Below are positions 23,025 to 36,400 of a stretch of DNA of 47,636 bases, in pieces (the stretch's first letter is position 1; the number at the start of each line of letters is the position of its first letter). Source of the DNA: Heterotrichella gracilis (Eukaryota; Sar; Xanthophyceae; Tribonematales; Xanthonemataceae); the NCBI GenBank assembly GCA_032358255.1, contig JAULBX010026463.1:1-47636 (forward strand), given 5' to 3'. A program made the position numbers and the translations under genes. The notes beneath the pieces are model-generated. The model was not told the origin of the DNA and did not search any database. It saw only the letters and a program-made list of their open reading frames with translations.

Positions 23025-23969
23025 GCGTTGCAGCGGACTCTTTTTTGGATAAGGAGTGGCGCGGTTGATTGCCAGTGAGTGGGCTGCTTGCTGATCTGTC
23101 CAAGTGCTCCCCATGCAGTGCTCCACACAGCCGCAGCCACATTCAAAGCCACAGTCACAGCCATTAGGATTGGATTGGATTCCACACGTCGCAGACTGCA
23201 GTACTGTCTTGGGCATTTGCGAATGATCAGTGCGCAATTTGGTCCTGGACCACATGCATCACATATATTTTCATGATTATCATGCTGGGCATTAGTCAAA
23301 CGATAAGTGATTTGCAGTCGTTCTTGACTTACAATCAACTCGTCAGTAACACGTCCATGATATAGGTGAATTTTGGTACAATGCATTTTTAGTCATTCAG
23401 TAAACTATGATAGCTTCAAGGTGGTAGTACTTGACAAGCTTCTTAAGTGTAGTTCATCTGATTCAGGTTCTTTGCAGCCATTGTCACTGTGGCTGTACCA
23501 GTACACATGCCTGCAATGTTTGCCCTGCATTCTATTGCTTTGCATGCGGCATGGATGCCAGCTTACAGCTTGCAACCATTATGGGTAGGGGCTGCAACAG
23601 TTGACGTTTAAAACGTGTGAAAGGTGTGCCGACAAACCATATTTTTTCCAAGCTACATGCCTTGAAGGGTTCCCTGTCTCAAAATATAGATTTTAAAAAA
23701 CAAAACGCCCCACAACTAATGACTTTGTCATCTCCATTTTGGCAAATTGCGGGACGGCAACAATTGGGAACTCGTAAATAGCCAAATATGCCGTGTACGC
23801 TGGGTCTAGAATACCTTGACACAAGTCTGATTCATTCAAAAGTGCTACCTGTTTAGTATAGAGTATAGACTTTCATGCTAACAGGAGAGGCATTCCATTC
23901 GCAGCCTAGTGAACTGAGTGCGCTTCACTCCTGGGGATCCGTTACATCCCCGTCCCCAAGATGGGCAGG
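23025..23969. other. intergenic region between convergent genes
   Basis: I see no gene. A minus-strand TGTAA at 23946-23942 lies here and is the best poly(A) signal for the ASCC3 gene on its right. The DNA around 23590-23900 is AT-richer than its surroundings. Confidence 0.5.
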
Positions 23970-24113
23970 TTAGCGCAGGCCACCGACCTCAGCCCCCACA
24001 CGACCTGCCGGCCCATCCCCAACGTCGCAGCGCAGCGTCTGCTCACCAGGCGGGCGCGCCCCCTCTCCCCCCGACTTCCCCTCCTTCTTCCCGCCCCAGC
24101 TCCCCTTGTGCAC
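23970..24113 (-). CDS. possible alternative last exon of ASCC3
   Basis: The last ASCC3 exon contains a strong donor at 24517/24516 (AAAGAG then GTGGGT). A segment beginning after GGCTTGCAG at 24113 continues in frame for 47 codons (rich in G, K and E, starting VHKGSWGGKK) to a TAA at 23972-23970. That TAA is followed after 23 bases by a TGTAA poly(A) signal. Splicing here would give about 2252 aa instead of 2220. The sequence is low complexity and not conserved in the family, so this is only a candidate. Confidence 0.4.
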   Translation of the reverse strand: MHKGSWGGKKEGKSGGEGARPPGEQTLRCDVGDGPAGRVGAEVGGLR

Positions 24114-24468
24114 CTGCAAGCCACACAAGTGCGATGGGCCCGTGGGGTTTCAAGGGTTTAGGGGATCCACTTATATTGCCTTCCCCGGTGACATGCAATT
24201 GGATTGCACATAGTCCATGTGGGCAGCATGAGCATAGCTCACAGCCAATCTTATACAGTTTTGCCTCTGAGATTTCCCTTTCTTTCTCTCTACAGCAGCG
24301 CCTTTCTTTTCGCTACCTCTTCTTAACCAACGCGCTTGTTCAAGGACAGGCTGCACAGTATTTGTTTCTAATTTTTTCAATCTAAATGCTGCAAGGTGCA
24401 TCTTGCCTTGGGCAGATGAGTACAGATCATGATGAGAAACATCCCACCTCCACACCGTCCACATGCAA

Positions 24469-27400
24469 CTAATACTGACAGTGATGCCAGGTGATCACAA
24501 AACCACCGGTACCCACCTCTTTGGACTGCCTCCCTCCACCCCGCCGGCTGTGCCTGCCACCGCCCACCCCATTCCCCACCGTCCCCCGCCCATGGCCCCC
24601 CTGCTCCCCCACCCCGTCCCCCTCCCCAGCCCCCTCCCCTCCCACCGCCACCACCACCTCCTGATCCAGCCCCAGGTAGGAGTCAGACACGAGGAGGAGG
24701 GTTACGTGCTGCAGCGCCGCCCCCGTGCCGTTGGCCAGGGGGAAAACCAGGCGGGCGGTGGCTGACTCCGCCACGGAAACCCTCTTGAGGGCAAACAGCT
24801 CGTGGGTGGAGGTGTCGCCCAGCACCAGCCACCACCCCTCCTCTTTCATCTGCGGGAAAAATAAGGGTAAGTTAATGGGGGGGAGTGGCCAGGGGGGTGG
24901 ATGGGGTTAATTAGAATTCCTTGCCACTTTGCAATAATGTGGCTCACATGCAACGACGGTTGGGATTACCAAGCTGGGGTTACCAAGCTGAAATTGTCAA
25001 GCTGGGATTACCAGTGTTTCAGCGGTGTGGTAAAATGCAGGGCACAGTTGATCGTCGCCTGTGTAAAGTGTGGCGTGCTTGATTGTGAGAATTTGTAACT
25101 GTGTGACAATGTGATCTAAAACTGCATGTTTAATCCTTTACCTTTGGGAAGTGTGGCGCATAGGCCTTTGCAGCCAGGCCCCCGCTGCGCCTCACTCGGT
25201 GCACACGCCGCACCGACACCTCAACCTGATACTGTTGCGCACCCCTGGATGTGGGGTCAGAACCCTCCAAGGGTTCTGGAGTGGTCGCGCGCACCAGGCG
25301 AGGGGGGCCACACGAAACCTCCACCAGGGGGAGTCGCTCACACACCTTGATGACCTCCCCTGCGACCTGTGAGCCAGCGGGGAACTATTTGAATACCCAC
25401 CCACATGGTAAACAGGAAAACATGCCTGGTAGTGATAGCAACAATCAGCCAAGACCAGGACAATACGCAGATGGCAGGAAACAAATAGGGTGTAGGTTTA
25501 GGCGCCGCCACGGGTTGGCAGAAGCATGCGCAACTCCAATGCCAGCAGTTGTCAGACTCTTACGAAGCATGGCCTACATGTACTTGAAGTAACAATGTGA
25601 TCCCCAACACCCAACGAGATGAACATGGCCCTAAAGGCTACTCAGGCTTTGGCCAATGGGCTACCCTGATTAGCAACATCTTGAAAGGCCAGGAAAAGCA
25701 CACGAGGATTGCCAAGACAATGCGGTTGGGCGCGGCCACAATCCGTGATTTCACGATGCCAGGTCCACGTGACAGGGTGACTGCTCTGGAACTCTCATGT
25801 TCAGCTGCTACATACCTAGCGAGTACCCATGCTTGTTAGACCCACTTTGTGCTTCTCTCAACCCCACCCACTGGTTTCCTACCCCACCCACCTGTGCACC
25901 AACAGCCCTAATCCTAAAACCCTGAACCTCACCTAAACCCTAACACCTAAAACCCAACCCCTCACTTGGCGTTTATCGGTTTTGTAATCCTCAACCCACC
26001 TGTGCGCCCACCGCCTCCCGCAGCAACCCCCCCGCCTGCTCCCTCGCGCCCCCCACCAGCCGCACCAGCCCCCTCAGCCCCTCCACCCCCTGCTCCTCAA
26101 TTGCCACCGCCTCCCTGGGCCCCACCCGCGGCAGGGTGCTCAGTGCGTTGTCATCGTGCCACCTGGCTTGCATGAGGCACTGGACCAGGTGCATGGTGTG
26201 CAGGGCGGTGGTGAGCCAGCCCGCATCTGCCGCAATGTCGATCATGGCCTGGGAAAGGCAAGGGAATTGGCAATTAAAATAAATAGCAATTTCATCAGAG
26301 AAATGATGATGTTGGAAAATTACAAGGGTCCTGGATGGTTCCCTGCCACCGTGGCATTTGGCCTGCACGAGGGGAGGCGGTCCTCGCTGGGGGTGCGCGA
26401 GGGGACTCAATGTTGCTGCCCATCTTTGAGAACAACTATCCTGGGTGCCTTGGATTTAACAGGGATACAGCGACAATCGTGGCGTCCTAAAACCCCCACC
26501 CCCACCCCCAAACCTTCGCACCACCATCTGTGTCACTGCCGGTCTCCCCCCTTCTCCTCCCACCTGCAGCATCCAACAACAGCCCCCCTCCCCACATCGG
26601 CACCACCCACATCCTGTCCCTACCACCCCCCACCTGCAGCACCCTCAGGCTTTGGTCCAGCACGCTCTTAGTGTCAGTGACGTAGTCGCTGATGGGCAGC
26701 GCCAGGCGAGACATGTGCGCCTGGAGCAGCAGGTTGGCCTTGGTGTGGGGGTCGTCACAGGTGCGCACATCCACACGCAGCCGCACCTGCAAGGGGGAGT
26801 GGGGGGGAGGAGGCGTAAGGGAGTGGGGTACAGTTGGCGGTATTGCAAAGGGAGCAATGGATGAAGGGGTGATGCATGTGAAGCAAGAGGTGTGGGTTGA
26901 GGATATGTAGCAGGCAATACACTACAATGTAGAAAATCCAGTGCGGTCACCCACTTATGAAGGAATTCCATCCATGATTCTGTATTTTCTGTGTATATGT
27001 GGCGCGCGGCTGATGCATGCCCCAGCAAGACTCAGGACAGGTCCGCAACGGTGCACATCACCACCACCACCATGATCATAAAACAGCATGACCATGACCA
27101 TCACACCACCATCACACACGCGCACCTGCCCCGCCAGGCTTGTGTTTAGCTTGTCCTCATTGTGGCGCACAGGAAGCTCATCGTACTCGGACACCGCGCA
27201 CAGAACCTGGGGAGGAGGGGGAGAAGTTGTTTTTGGGATGATATTGACTTGTGTTAGGGGAGGGTGGTAGATTTTCAGCTCGTTGTGCTCTTGGAATGAG
27301 GAGCATAGCGCACACCACCTGATGGGTGGGGGGTGAATGGCAGAATGACATGGTTTTGGCGGAGGGGCATCGGAGTCTCAAATCGCCTCACCATGGCACA

Positions 27401-30400
27401 GTGCAGCGCAGCAAAAGGATGGAGTGCGCATGTGTATGGTGCTGGTGGCGGGGTTCAGGGTACACGACATTCTAATGCTTTCCTACAATTTCCTTACCCC
27501 CACCCATTCCCTACAAGAAGGCTCAACTACCACCTCCCACCACCCACCTGCAGCAGCGCGGGTATGTCCATGTCCGGCTCCAGGTTGGCAGTGAAGGTGG
27601 CCATGGTGGCGTGGCGCAGGTAGTAGAAGGAGGCGATGCGGCCCGTGAAGGTGGGGGCAACCGCGTCACCGTCAATGGACACGCACCCCGCCTCCTGCAG
27701 GTGGGAACGGGGGGTATTATTAAAATGGACTTCAAACTACTAGCAAAGGCTGGTCCCACCGTGTTTCCGCCAACGCACCTTGCCTTCTGCTAATCCCAAA
27801 GTTCTGTAATTTAATCCCAAGAGGGACAGCGTCCCCATGCACATAGCTGGTACATGACGTATGGCTGCCAATGCCATGTGTAGCCCATCCAAACCCTGGC
27901 TTAGGGTGGAATGTATGGCTGCCTTCTGGCACCTGCCGTCAAGGATGTGTGCTGGGACCCAGTGCAGTTGAGCACAAGGCTTCTTCTCCATCCCCACCAC
28001 ATCCCCACCCTCCACCAACCCCATTTCCCCATCCCCATCCCCAACCCACACCTGCAGCGCCGCAAGGGACTCCTCCACCATCCCCGACAGAAACTCGCTC
28101 ACATCCCCATGCTCCACCCCCGTAAGATTGTAGTAGGAGGGGTTGACCAGCAGGCGCCGGAACAGGTAGGTCCATGTGAGGTAGTCCAGCGCGTCCTGGC
28201 GGGAGGCGATGGTGCCGCCCACCACCTCGGCATTGAAGTGGTCCGGGAGCTGGGGAGGGGTGTGGTGTGGGGGGAGTAGTCAGCGAGCTGGTAAGCTAGA
28301 AAGTTGTGTGCACCGTCAGTGATAATGCGTCGCCCCATTAAACCATTACCCGCATGAATCTGCAGCGATTTGCCCTGATGTTCACCTATTATAGTGTTTT
28401 TACTTCCATAAATACCTCCATTGGACGATAAAAACAAAGCTAAAGCACAGGTGACCCCACAATTCCCACCACTCCTCCACCCCTCCCCACCTCTACCCCA
28501 CACCAACAGCACCTACATCTACACGCACACACCTGGTTCTGCAGTGACGACTCCACCGGGAACGGCTCATACAGGAACTTCTTGTAGAACGACTTCTTGG
28601 GCTCGTGCACCATGATGACTGCCACGCCGTGGCGATCGTACTGCGGCCTGCCTGCGCGCCCCATCATCTGAAGGATGTCGGTGATGGGGAAGTCGACGTA
28701 GCGCCTGGGGAAAGTGGGAGAGGTTCGCTTTAGGGCTTTGGTAGGGTTTTGCGATGGGGACGCGAGGGTTTGGATTGAGGATTTTTGCGATGGGGAGGTC
28801 GGCTTAGCGCTGGGGGGAGTGGGTGAGGTTTGCTTTAGAGCTTTGGTAGGGTATGCAGTGGATTCATTTTAAAAGGGCAAGTTCAGGCTTTCGGTGATGG
28901 CAAAGTCAACGAAGCGCCCTTGAAGAAGGGCAGGTAGCAGGATTCTGAGCAAGGTTTACTTAAGTTTAATTGGGCAAACGATCAGCTCATCGTGGCCCAA
29001 TTCACATAGCCATTCTGGAAACTAAGAGGAGACCTTGGCCCAGCGGCGCCAGTTGGCGCTCAACCCTAAACCCTCATCAAAACCCATTGAGCGCCAGGCA
29101 ATGCAGTACCAAATCCCCTGACATGTGTTTATGGCGAGGGTACTGGTAAGGTTCTCCCACGCACTGTGTTGGCGCATCGTAGAACTCTGTCCCCTTGATG
29201 ATGACCAGGTGGGCGGGGGTGTTTACTCCCCAGGCCAAGGTGGATGTGGCCACAAGAACCTGTAGGGGAGGGAAAAGCCAGGTGAAACAGTGCCTCATGT
29301 TAGGAAAGGCATGCACAGTGATGTGGCCACCACACGCCAGCAATGTAGCCACAACCTATCCATCACTATCCTTTTACCACAGTATTCTGTATCCATCCCA
29401 CCATTGTACTCTCCCCCCTGCCCAACACCTCCCCCCCACCCCCCCCCGCACCTGTATCTTCCCCGCCACAAACAGCGCCTCCACCAGCGCCCTGTCTGTC
29501 TCATCAAGCCCAGCGTGGTGCAGTCCTATGCCAAACTGGAGGGTGTGGCGCAGGTTGGACTCCTGGGAAGGGGGGAAAAGGGGTGAGGAAAACATGCTGG
29601 CGGCAGGCTGAGGGGAAAGAATGGGGAGCGAGGTGGGTGTATTGTGGGCGTGAAAGTGACCGGTGGGTGGGATTGTTTTTTATTTACCTCATCAATCCCT
29701 ATCTGATTGTGGGTCGCCACAAATCCCTACAAACCCTAGCCCCAATATGTCACCCAGACCGTAGCCAGCGCATCCCCCAGCCCCTCATCAGCCCAAAACC
29801 CCAGACCCTCACCCTATGGATCCTAGCAAAAACCCTCACCCTGAAGATGGGCAGCGCATCCTCCAGCTCCTCGCCCTCAAAACCGTACACACAAATTCTC
29901 CAAACCCTAGTAAGAAACCACTCTTACCCTGACGGTGGCCAGCGCGTCCTCCAGCTCCTCGTCCCCCATGTGCACAAAATGGCGGGGCCGCTCCTCCGCC
30001 GCAGCAAACGCCAGCAGGTCCAGCGCAGTGATCCTGGTCTGGCGCCTCGATGAGACGAAGATGAGCACCGGCTTGATGGGTGAGTAGGTTTGGATTGCTG
30101 CGTAGGCTGGCTTGTTCATTGTGGCCATGCGGGGGCAGTAGAACTTGCCTGGGTAGCCCTGGATGTGGCACTCCAGGGGCACGGGGCGCACCGAGGGCTT
30201 GAAGTTGAACAGGCCCTGCAGGGAAATGGTGAGGATTTGAGGCAGGTGCTGGGAATGGGGGTTAAAAGGGTGTTGACTACGTGTGTAATACAAAGGTGAG
30301 GGATGCTTGCTGTGCCTGGTTGAGCAAGGCAAGACAGCTCTGCCATGGATAAAATTGTTGTAATTCAATTCCCAATGGAGTGCCAACCTTTGCCACATGC

Positions 30401-33400
30401 ACTGCAAATGGATGCACACAGGCACAGCGACGTTCCCACCCATGTGCACCCCTCACCTGCTTAGAAATGCCCAGCCAGTCCGCCAAATCATGCGCATTCG
30501 CCAGCGCAGTAGACAGCCCCACGAACCGGATGTGGCGCTCCGTCTGCGCAGAGATGTAGCGCATTCGGCTCACAATCACCTCCAGAACGGGGCCCCTGTC
30601 CGCCCCCAGCAGGTGGATTTCGTCGATGACCATGAGTCCCACTTTGGTGACGTAGCTGCGGCTCTTCCAGTTCCGCGAGATTCCGTCCCATTTCTCGGGG
30701 GTGCAGATGATGATGTCGGCAGCCAGCAGGGCCCTGGTGGGGGTGGTGCACATTTTTGGGTGAGGATATGGTCAGGGTGTCCATTAGCAGTCAATTGCCC
30801 GGTTGACAATCGACATTGCTATTGCATCGGTCACCGCACAGTAATACGGCCAAATCAAGCGTCAATGCACATGATCCATGTGGCAGCTCATGGTGATGGG
30901 GGGAAGGTGCACCCTGGGTCGTCACCCCTCATGACCCCTTTATTTTACCCCTGCCCCCCCTTTGACACCCTGCGAGCTCCACACACAGGCCCTAGGATTA
31001 CCCCATAAACCCTTATCAAGGATTTCCTAACCCCTCACCGCAGGTCTGGCGTGAAGTCGCCCGTGAGCTCCACCATCCTCTTGCCCAGAGTGACGCACAG
31101 GCCCTTGCCCCAGTCCTTCATGCGCTCACGCACAAGCGCCTTCAGGGGGGCGATGTAGATCACCTGAAGAACAATGCACACCATTGTATACTTTTGGCCA
31201 CCAACGTAGCATACTCGCCATGGTGTTCAAACACTGATGCAATACAGAGCATACAACATCAAGGAGAACCTGGCATGGCATCAGTCAGTGTTTCTTGTGC
31301 GACGTGAAGGGTGGCAACGGAATGGGGCAAGGGCTTGTGCTCATGATTGTGACCGTCAGTGCAAACGGCACTCTCAATTAGTGATGATTTGATGCCGTTG
31401 GCACTCACCTTCTGCCCCGGGTGCTCCCTGAACAGCCGCATCATCGCCAGCTCAGCAGAGATGGTCTTGCCGGAGCCGGTAGGGGCGCCCAGCAGCACGC
31501 TCTCGTCGGTGTGGTACAGGGTGAAGAAGGCCTGCATAGCAGGGGAGGTGCAGGTGTGAACAGCGTACCTGGGAGGAGTGCAGGGTGGGAAAGGGATGCA
31601 TGGGGGATAGGCATGGTAGGTACAGGGTGAAGATGGCCTGATGGGGGGGGAGGAGGTGTTGGGGGGTACAGTGGAGAGATTGACATGTCCTAATGCCAGG
31701 ACACAATGTTGCATTACCTGCCTGCGGATGGATGGCATTGAAGTGGGGGGCAGGGACTGAACCCATACTAAGATTTGGCTACTATCAAAACACAGTCATC
31801 GCCTAGATTGGAGTTTGAGCATCAGGGGTACAGGGACTGCGCCAACCCTAGCAATAAACCCTTCATCCACCACAGTGCGAGAACCACGATGCAAGCATTG
31901 CGCTACAAACCCTAATACCTCAAAATATGCAACATATAAACCCTAATCCCCACCACCCACCTGCGTCTGTATGGGGTTGAAGTGCGAGAAGCGCGTGTAC
32001 AGCGACTGCGCCCGGGGATCCCCCAGTGCCGTGATTGGCAGCGGGTCCAGGTCAAGCAGCTCGGTGTGCGGCGGGTAGGTCATGGGCAGGATAAGGTTTT
32101 TGAAGCTGAGGGCAAGCCAGGACTCGGAGCCCAGCCAGGAGTCGGACACAACCCTGCAAGGAATTAGGTAGGGTTTTAATAGAGTTCTGTAGGGTTTTAA
32201 CAGGTTCTTAAAGCTGCGGGCCAGCCAGGATTCGGAGCCCAGCTGGGAGTCGGACACAATCCTGCAATCAAGGCTTGAGGACAGGTGATAACAGGTATCA
32301 GAAGTGCAACGATTTCAGCAGCGTATACCAATATGACACACTGGGTGGGTTGGGTAGATGTTCAATTGCCTACCAAAGTGCATGGTATTTGGTGCGATGG
32401 CAAGGGAATTTGCCTCCCCCATATCAGGAGTAAAATAACAAAATGGAATAGAAATACATTTGATTTTCTTTCTATCCTTGCCCACATGCCCCTCCCCCCA
32501 CCCCCACCTGACGTAGTACTGCGTGGGCAGCGGCTCGCGGATGGGTATGGTGAACGCCACGTGGTGCGTTGCCTCCCGTGCCATCTTCTTGGTCAGGATC
32601 CACAGCTCAGAGTGGCAGATGTGGTCGCTCTCGCTGTCCTCAACCCACAGGTGCCACCGCAGGGCGCCGCCGTGCACCTTGTCCTGGAGAAATGTGGGTG
32701 ATTTCTTTGTAAGGGGGTCATCTAGGAATGATTGTTGTCACAGTCGTCTGTTGTCGTGCTGACAAGGTGGGGTATGTTTCGGAGGGGCATGGGGTATTTC
32801 ATGCTCTGGCTGTTCTCCATACACGGGTGCCAGTGAAAGTTGGCTCGATAGTGAACGCCACCCGCAGCACTGAGCGTGTAATTGGGGCCAGCTGCGCCTC
32901 CAGAGTTTGAAACCCAACCCAGGATTCAGCCGCCTGGCCTCCATGCAATACCCTGTTACCCTGCCACTTTGGCTTATGGCAACCCCAAATCAAACAGCTG
33001 ACACTAAAAGTCAAGCTTGTTTCCACTTACGCTCCACGTGAAAGTTGGCTCGATGGTGAGCGCTACCCGCAGCACTGTGCGCGTGATTGGGTGCAGCTGT
33101 GCCTCCATGCGCAGCGAGGGGAAGGCATCCAGGCAAGACCCTATAGGGTTTGCTACCGAGGGCAGGCGCAGCATGCTAGCGATCTCGCCTCGGTCCATGT
33201 CCTGAGGGAGGTGTTGTGGGTTGGGGGAGGGGGGGTTGTATATGTAAGGGAGGGGGTCGGCATTGTAAGGTCGATTTTTTGTGGGGTCCAAGGCTGTCAA
33301 GGTTGTCAACGGCTGTACAAGACACTGCAATGGTTCTTGGGGAGGCTGCAGGATTTTACACTAAGGGCAGGTCCAGTCGCTTATCCCCTTAACCACACCA

Positions 33401-36400
33401 CACCACACCACATCACCCCCCATCCTACCTGCAGCCGCTCCATGGTGAGGCCCCTGTCCTCCAGCTTGGCCAGCAGGTCGTAGCTCAGCGTGCCCTCAAA
33501 CTGGCGCAGGGGGTGCTGGTGGGGCCACAGGCGCAGCTCAAGGGACTTGGCAATCTGCAAGGATTTGAGTGGGTGTGTCAAGGGTAGGAATGGCGCAAGG
33601 GGTGCTGTGAAGGCGACAGGGGCAGCTCAAGGGAGTTGGCAATCTGCACAGTTTTGGGCGGGTATATTGGGGATAGAAATGGAACGTAAGTGCAGCCTCA
33701 AAGGACTAGGGTACTCTGGGCATTGGGAAGAGTTTAGGGTTTGAAGTTTAAAGGTCAGGGCCTTGTTGTGACACTCGTGTGCCCTGTAATCCAGGACTGT
33801 CGTGAAAACCTCCCTCACCTGCAGCGCCACGTCCGCCATGCCGCTCCACCCCCTGCGCATGCAGATCTCAAACAGGGCGCGCGCGATGCGGGGCGCGTTC
33901 TGCGACACGTAGTTCAGGTCCGCAATGAGCGAGAAGGAGTCCACCTTAGCGCGGGAGATGAAGGCCTGCAGGGTGGAAAGAACCCTAGGTTGAGGTTTGT
34001 GAGGTACGTAGGGTAATGAGCAAGAAGGGGTTGACTAACGCTCGGGAGACGAAAGCCTGCGGGGTGGGAGGGACAACACAGGACTGCATCAGCACTTAGT
34101 GTCATGCTACACCCTACACCCAGATCCTGCCATGCCTCAGTGCGGCATGACCCTCCCCTGCCCCTCACAAACCACCACCCACCTGCACCATCACGTTTGC
34201 CTTGCCCGTCTTGTTCTCCACCCCTCCACCCTTGACATCAAAGGGGCATGCCTTGAGCGCCAGCTGGTCCAGCTCTGCCAGCTCATCCTCACGCACAGCA
34301 AGGTTCTCAAACTCGCTGGAGGAGGCGATCAGGCCAATGACCTGCGCGAAGGATTGGGTAAGCGGTTAAGATCATAATTTAAGGTTTGGGATGAGGGTTC
34401 TGGGGTTAGGTAGGGTTCTGAAACTTGCTGGAGGAGGCGATGAGGCCAATGACCTGCAAGGAGACATAGAGTTTAGGATTTTGATTGAGGGTCTTAGGGT
34501 GTCGTTGAATTCACTGGAGGAGGCGATGAGCCCGATAATCTGCGGGGAGGGTTAATGCCGTGGTTTGGGGTTTAAATTGCTGGAGACCAATAACCTGCCA
34601 AAACGAAGCACGATTGGGTGCATATTTGGGTTAAAGGTTTGGGGTTGGGGCCTTGAGTAGATTTACCCTACTATAGGGGTTTCCCACCCCACAAAACCCC
34701 TACCTCCGCCTCCCCCATGTTTTGCTTGAGGTGCTCGTTGAAGGTGACAATGGTGACGTGGCGGATGTAGTAGTGGCTGGCCACACGGCCCAGCTCAGTC
34801 ACATACAGGTTGCCGCTACGCTCATCGAAGCGAGCCATTTTGCTACGCTCCAGCTCGCGAGCGGCATTGATGACCAGGGCTTTCCTGAATGAAGAGTGTA
34901 AGGTTGCGGGTTTAAGGCTTATATGTGGTCATGGCGATTTTGTTCGTGATAATGGGAGTGTGATTGATCACCGTTCCATACACTAATTACAGCAACCCCG
35001 CTAACAATGCCACATTATAAACGACCATCTGTGCCCTCATCCTCCCCCTAATGTTGCCAAATTCCACCCTCCATACCCCACCTGTGTCCATCCAGGGATG
35101 GATCCGCCTGCAGCTCCTCCCACCTCACCCCGTACACCAGGGGGTTGCGCGTCATGCGCACATACATGTAAGAGTAGCTCAGCCATTGAACGGCCTCGCG
35201 CACATTGGTCACAGTGCCTGGAGGGAGGGGAAGGGGGCGTTAAGGTAGCTTTGGGGTAGGGTTTGACGTTTCAGATAGTTGACCTGAAGGGAGGGAGGTT
35301 GGCAGGGTGGACTCCCTTGAAGGGTAAGTTGGGTAGAGTTTGAAGTTTCGAGGGCAGGGTACAGCACACAACCGACCACAAGCATGCACCCTATCATAGG
35401 GTTTCTATGAGCTATTGTAGTCAGCCACCAACCCCCACCAACCCCACCACTCACCCAGCACCACCTCCACATTCAAGTTGTCTATCATGCTTTTCATGAA
35501 CTGCGACTCGATGGGCACCGACCACACCTACGCTTTAGGGTTGAGGGTTCCCACATTCCCACCGTTACTCCCCATGTGACAACCCCGTGCAACGCAAGCC
35601 AATCCCCATATATGCAATCCCCAACCCCCAACAAAATCCCAACCACTCACCCAGCACCACCTCTGCATTGAGGTTGTCAATCATGCCCTTCATGAACTGC
35701 GACTCAATGGGCACCGAGCTGGTGAGCATGCCCAGGTAGTGCGCCAGCTTGTTGTGCGAGGTGATGATGATGCCCTCGCCGCTGTCCTCAAACTGGGGGC
35801 GCCCCGCGCGCCCGAAGATCTGCTGCACGTCCAGCATGCCTGCGGGAATTGGGGTGATTATGAGAACTGGGAATGGAGGAAGGGAGTTGGCATGTGTTTG
35901 TTAAGGGCTTAGTCACATTTCATTCTTATCCATCATATATCATTCTTAAAAACACAGCAGGTCTACAGACCCTACTGCATCCAAGTAGGAGGGTAGTATC
36001 AAAAGAAAAAGGAAACATATCCTCATCCCTTGTAACCTCGCCCCTCCCCTCTCACCTAGGTCCTTGAACGCCCCCTTGGAGGCATCATAGATCTGGGTCC
36101 CCTTGATGATGACCGTGTGCGCGGGCAGGTTCACCCCCCATGCCAGCGTGGCGGTGCAGCACAGCACCTTGATCAGGCCCTCGCCAAACAGCTTTTCCAC
36201 CAGGTTGCGGTCGGAGCGCAGCATCCCCGCGTGGTGGATCCCCGCGCCGCTGTCGAACACCTCCACCAGCTCCCTGGGATGGAAGGTGGGGATGGGAAAT
36301 GGGTGTGAGGGTGGAGTGGGGTTGAAATGGGTGGTGAGGGAGGTGAATGAGAATGGTAGACGGAAGAGAGGAAATACCCTCCCCTTCAAATTTCCAAGAT

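Noticed and set aside
23910..24175. Plus-strand gene around 23918-24385
   Set aside because: Codon pattern is better explained by the opposite strand (possible last ASCC3 exon); no plus-strand family match.
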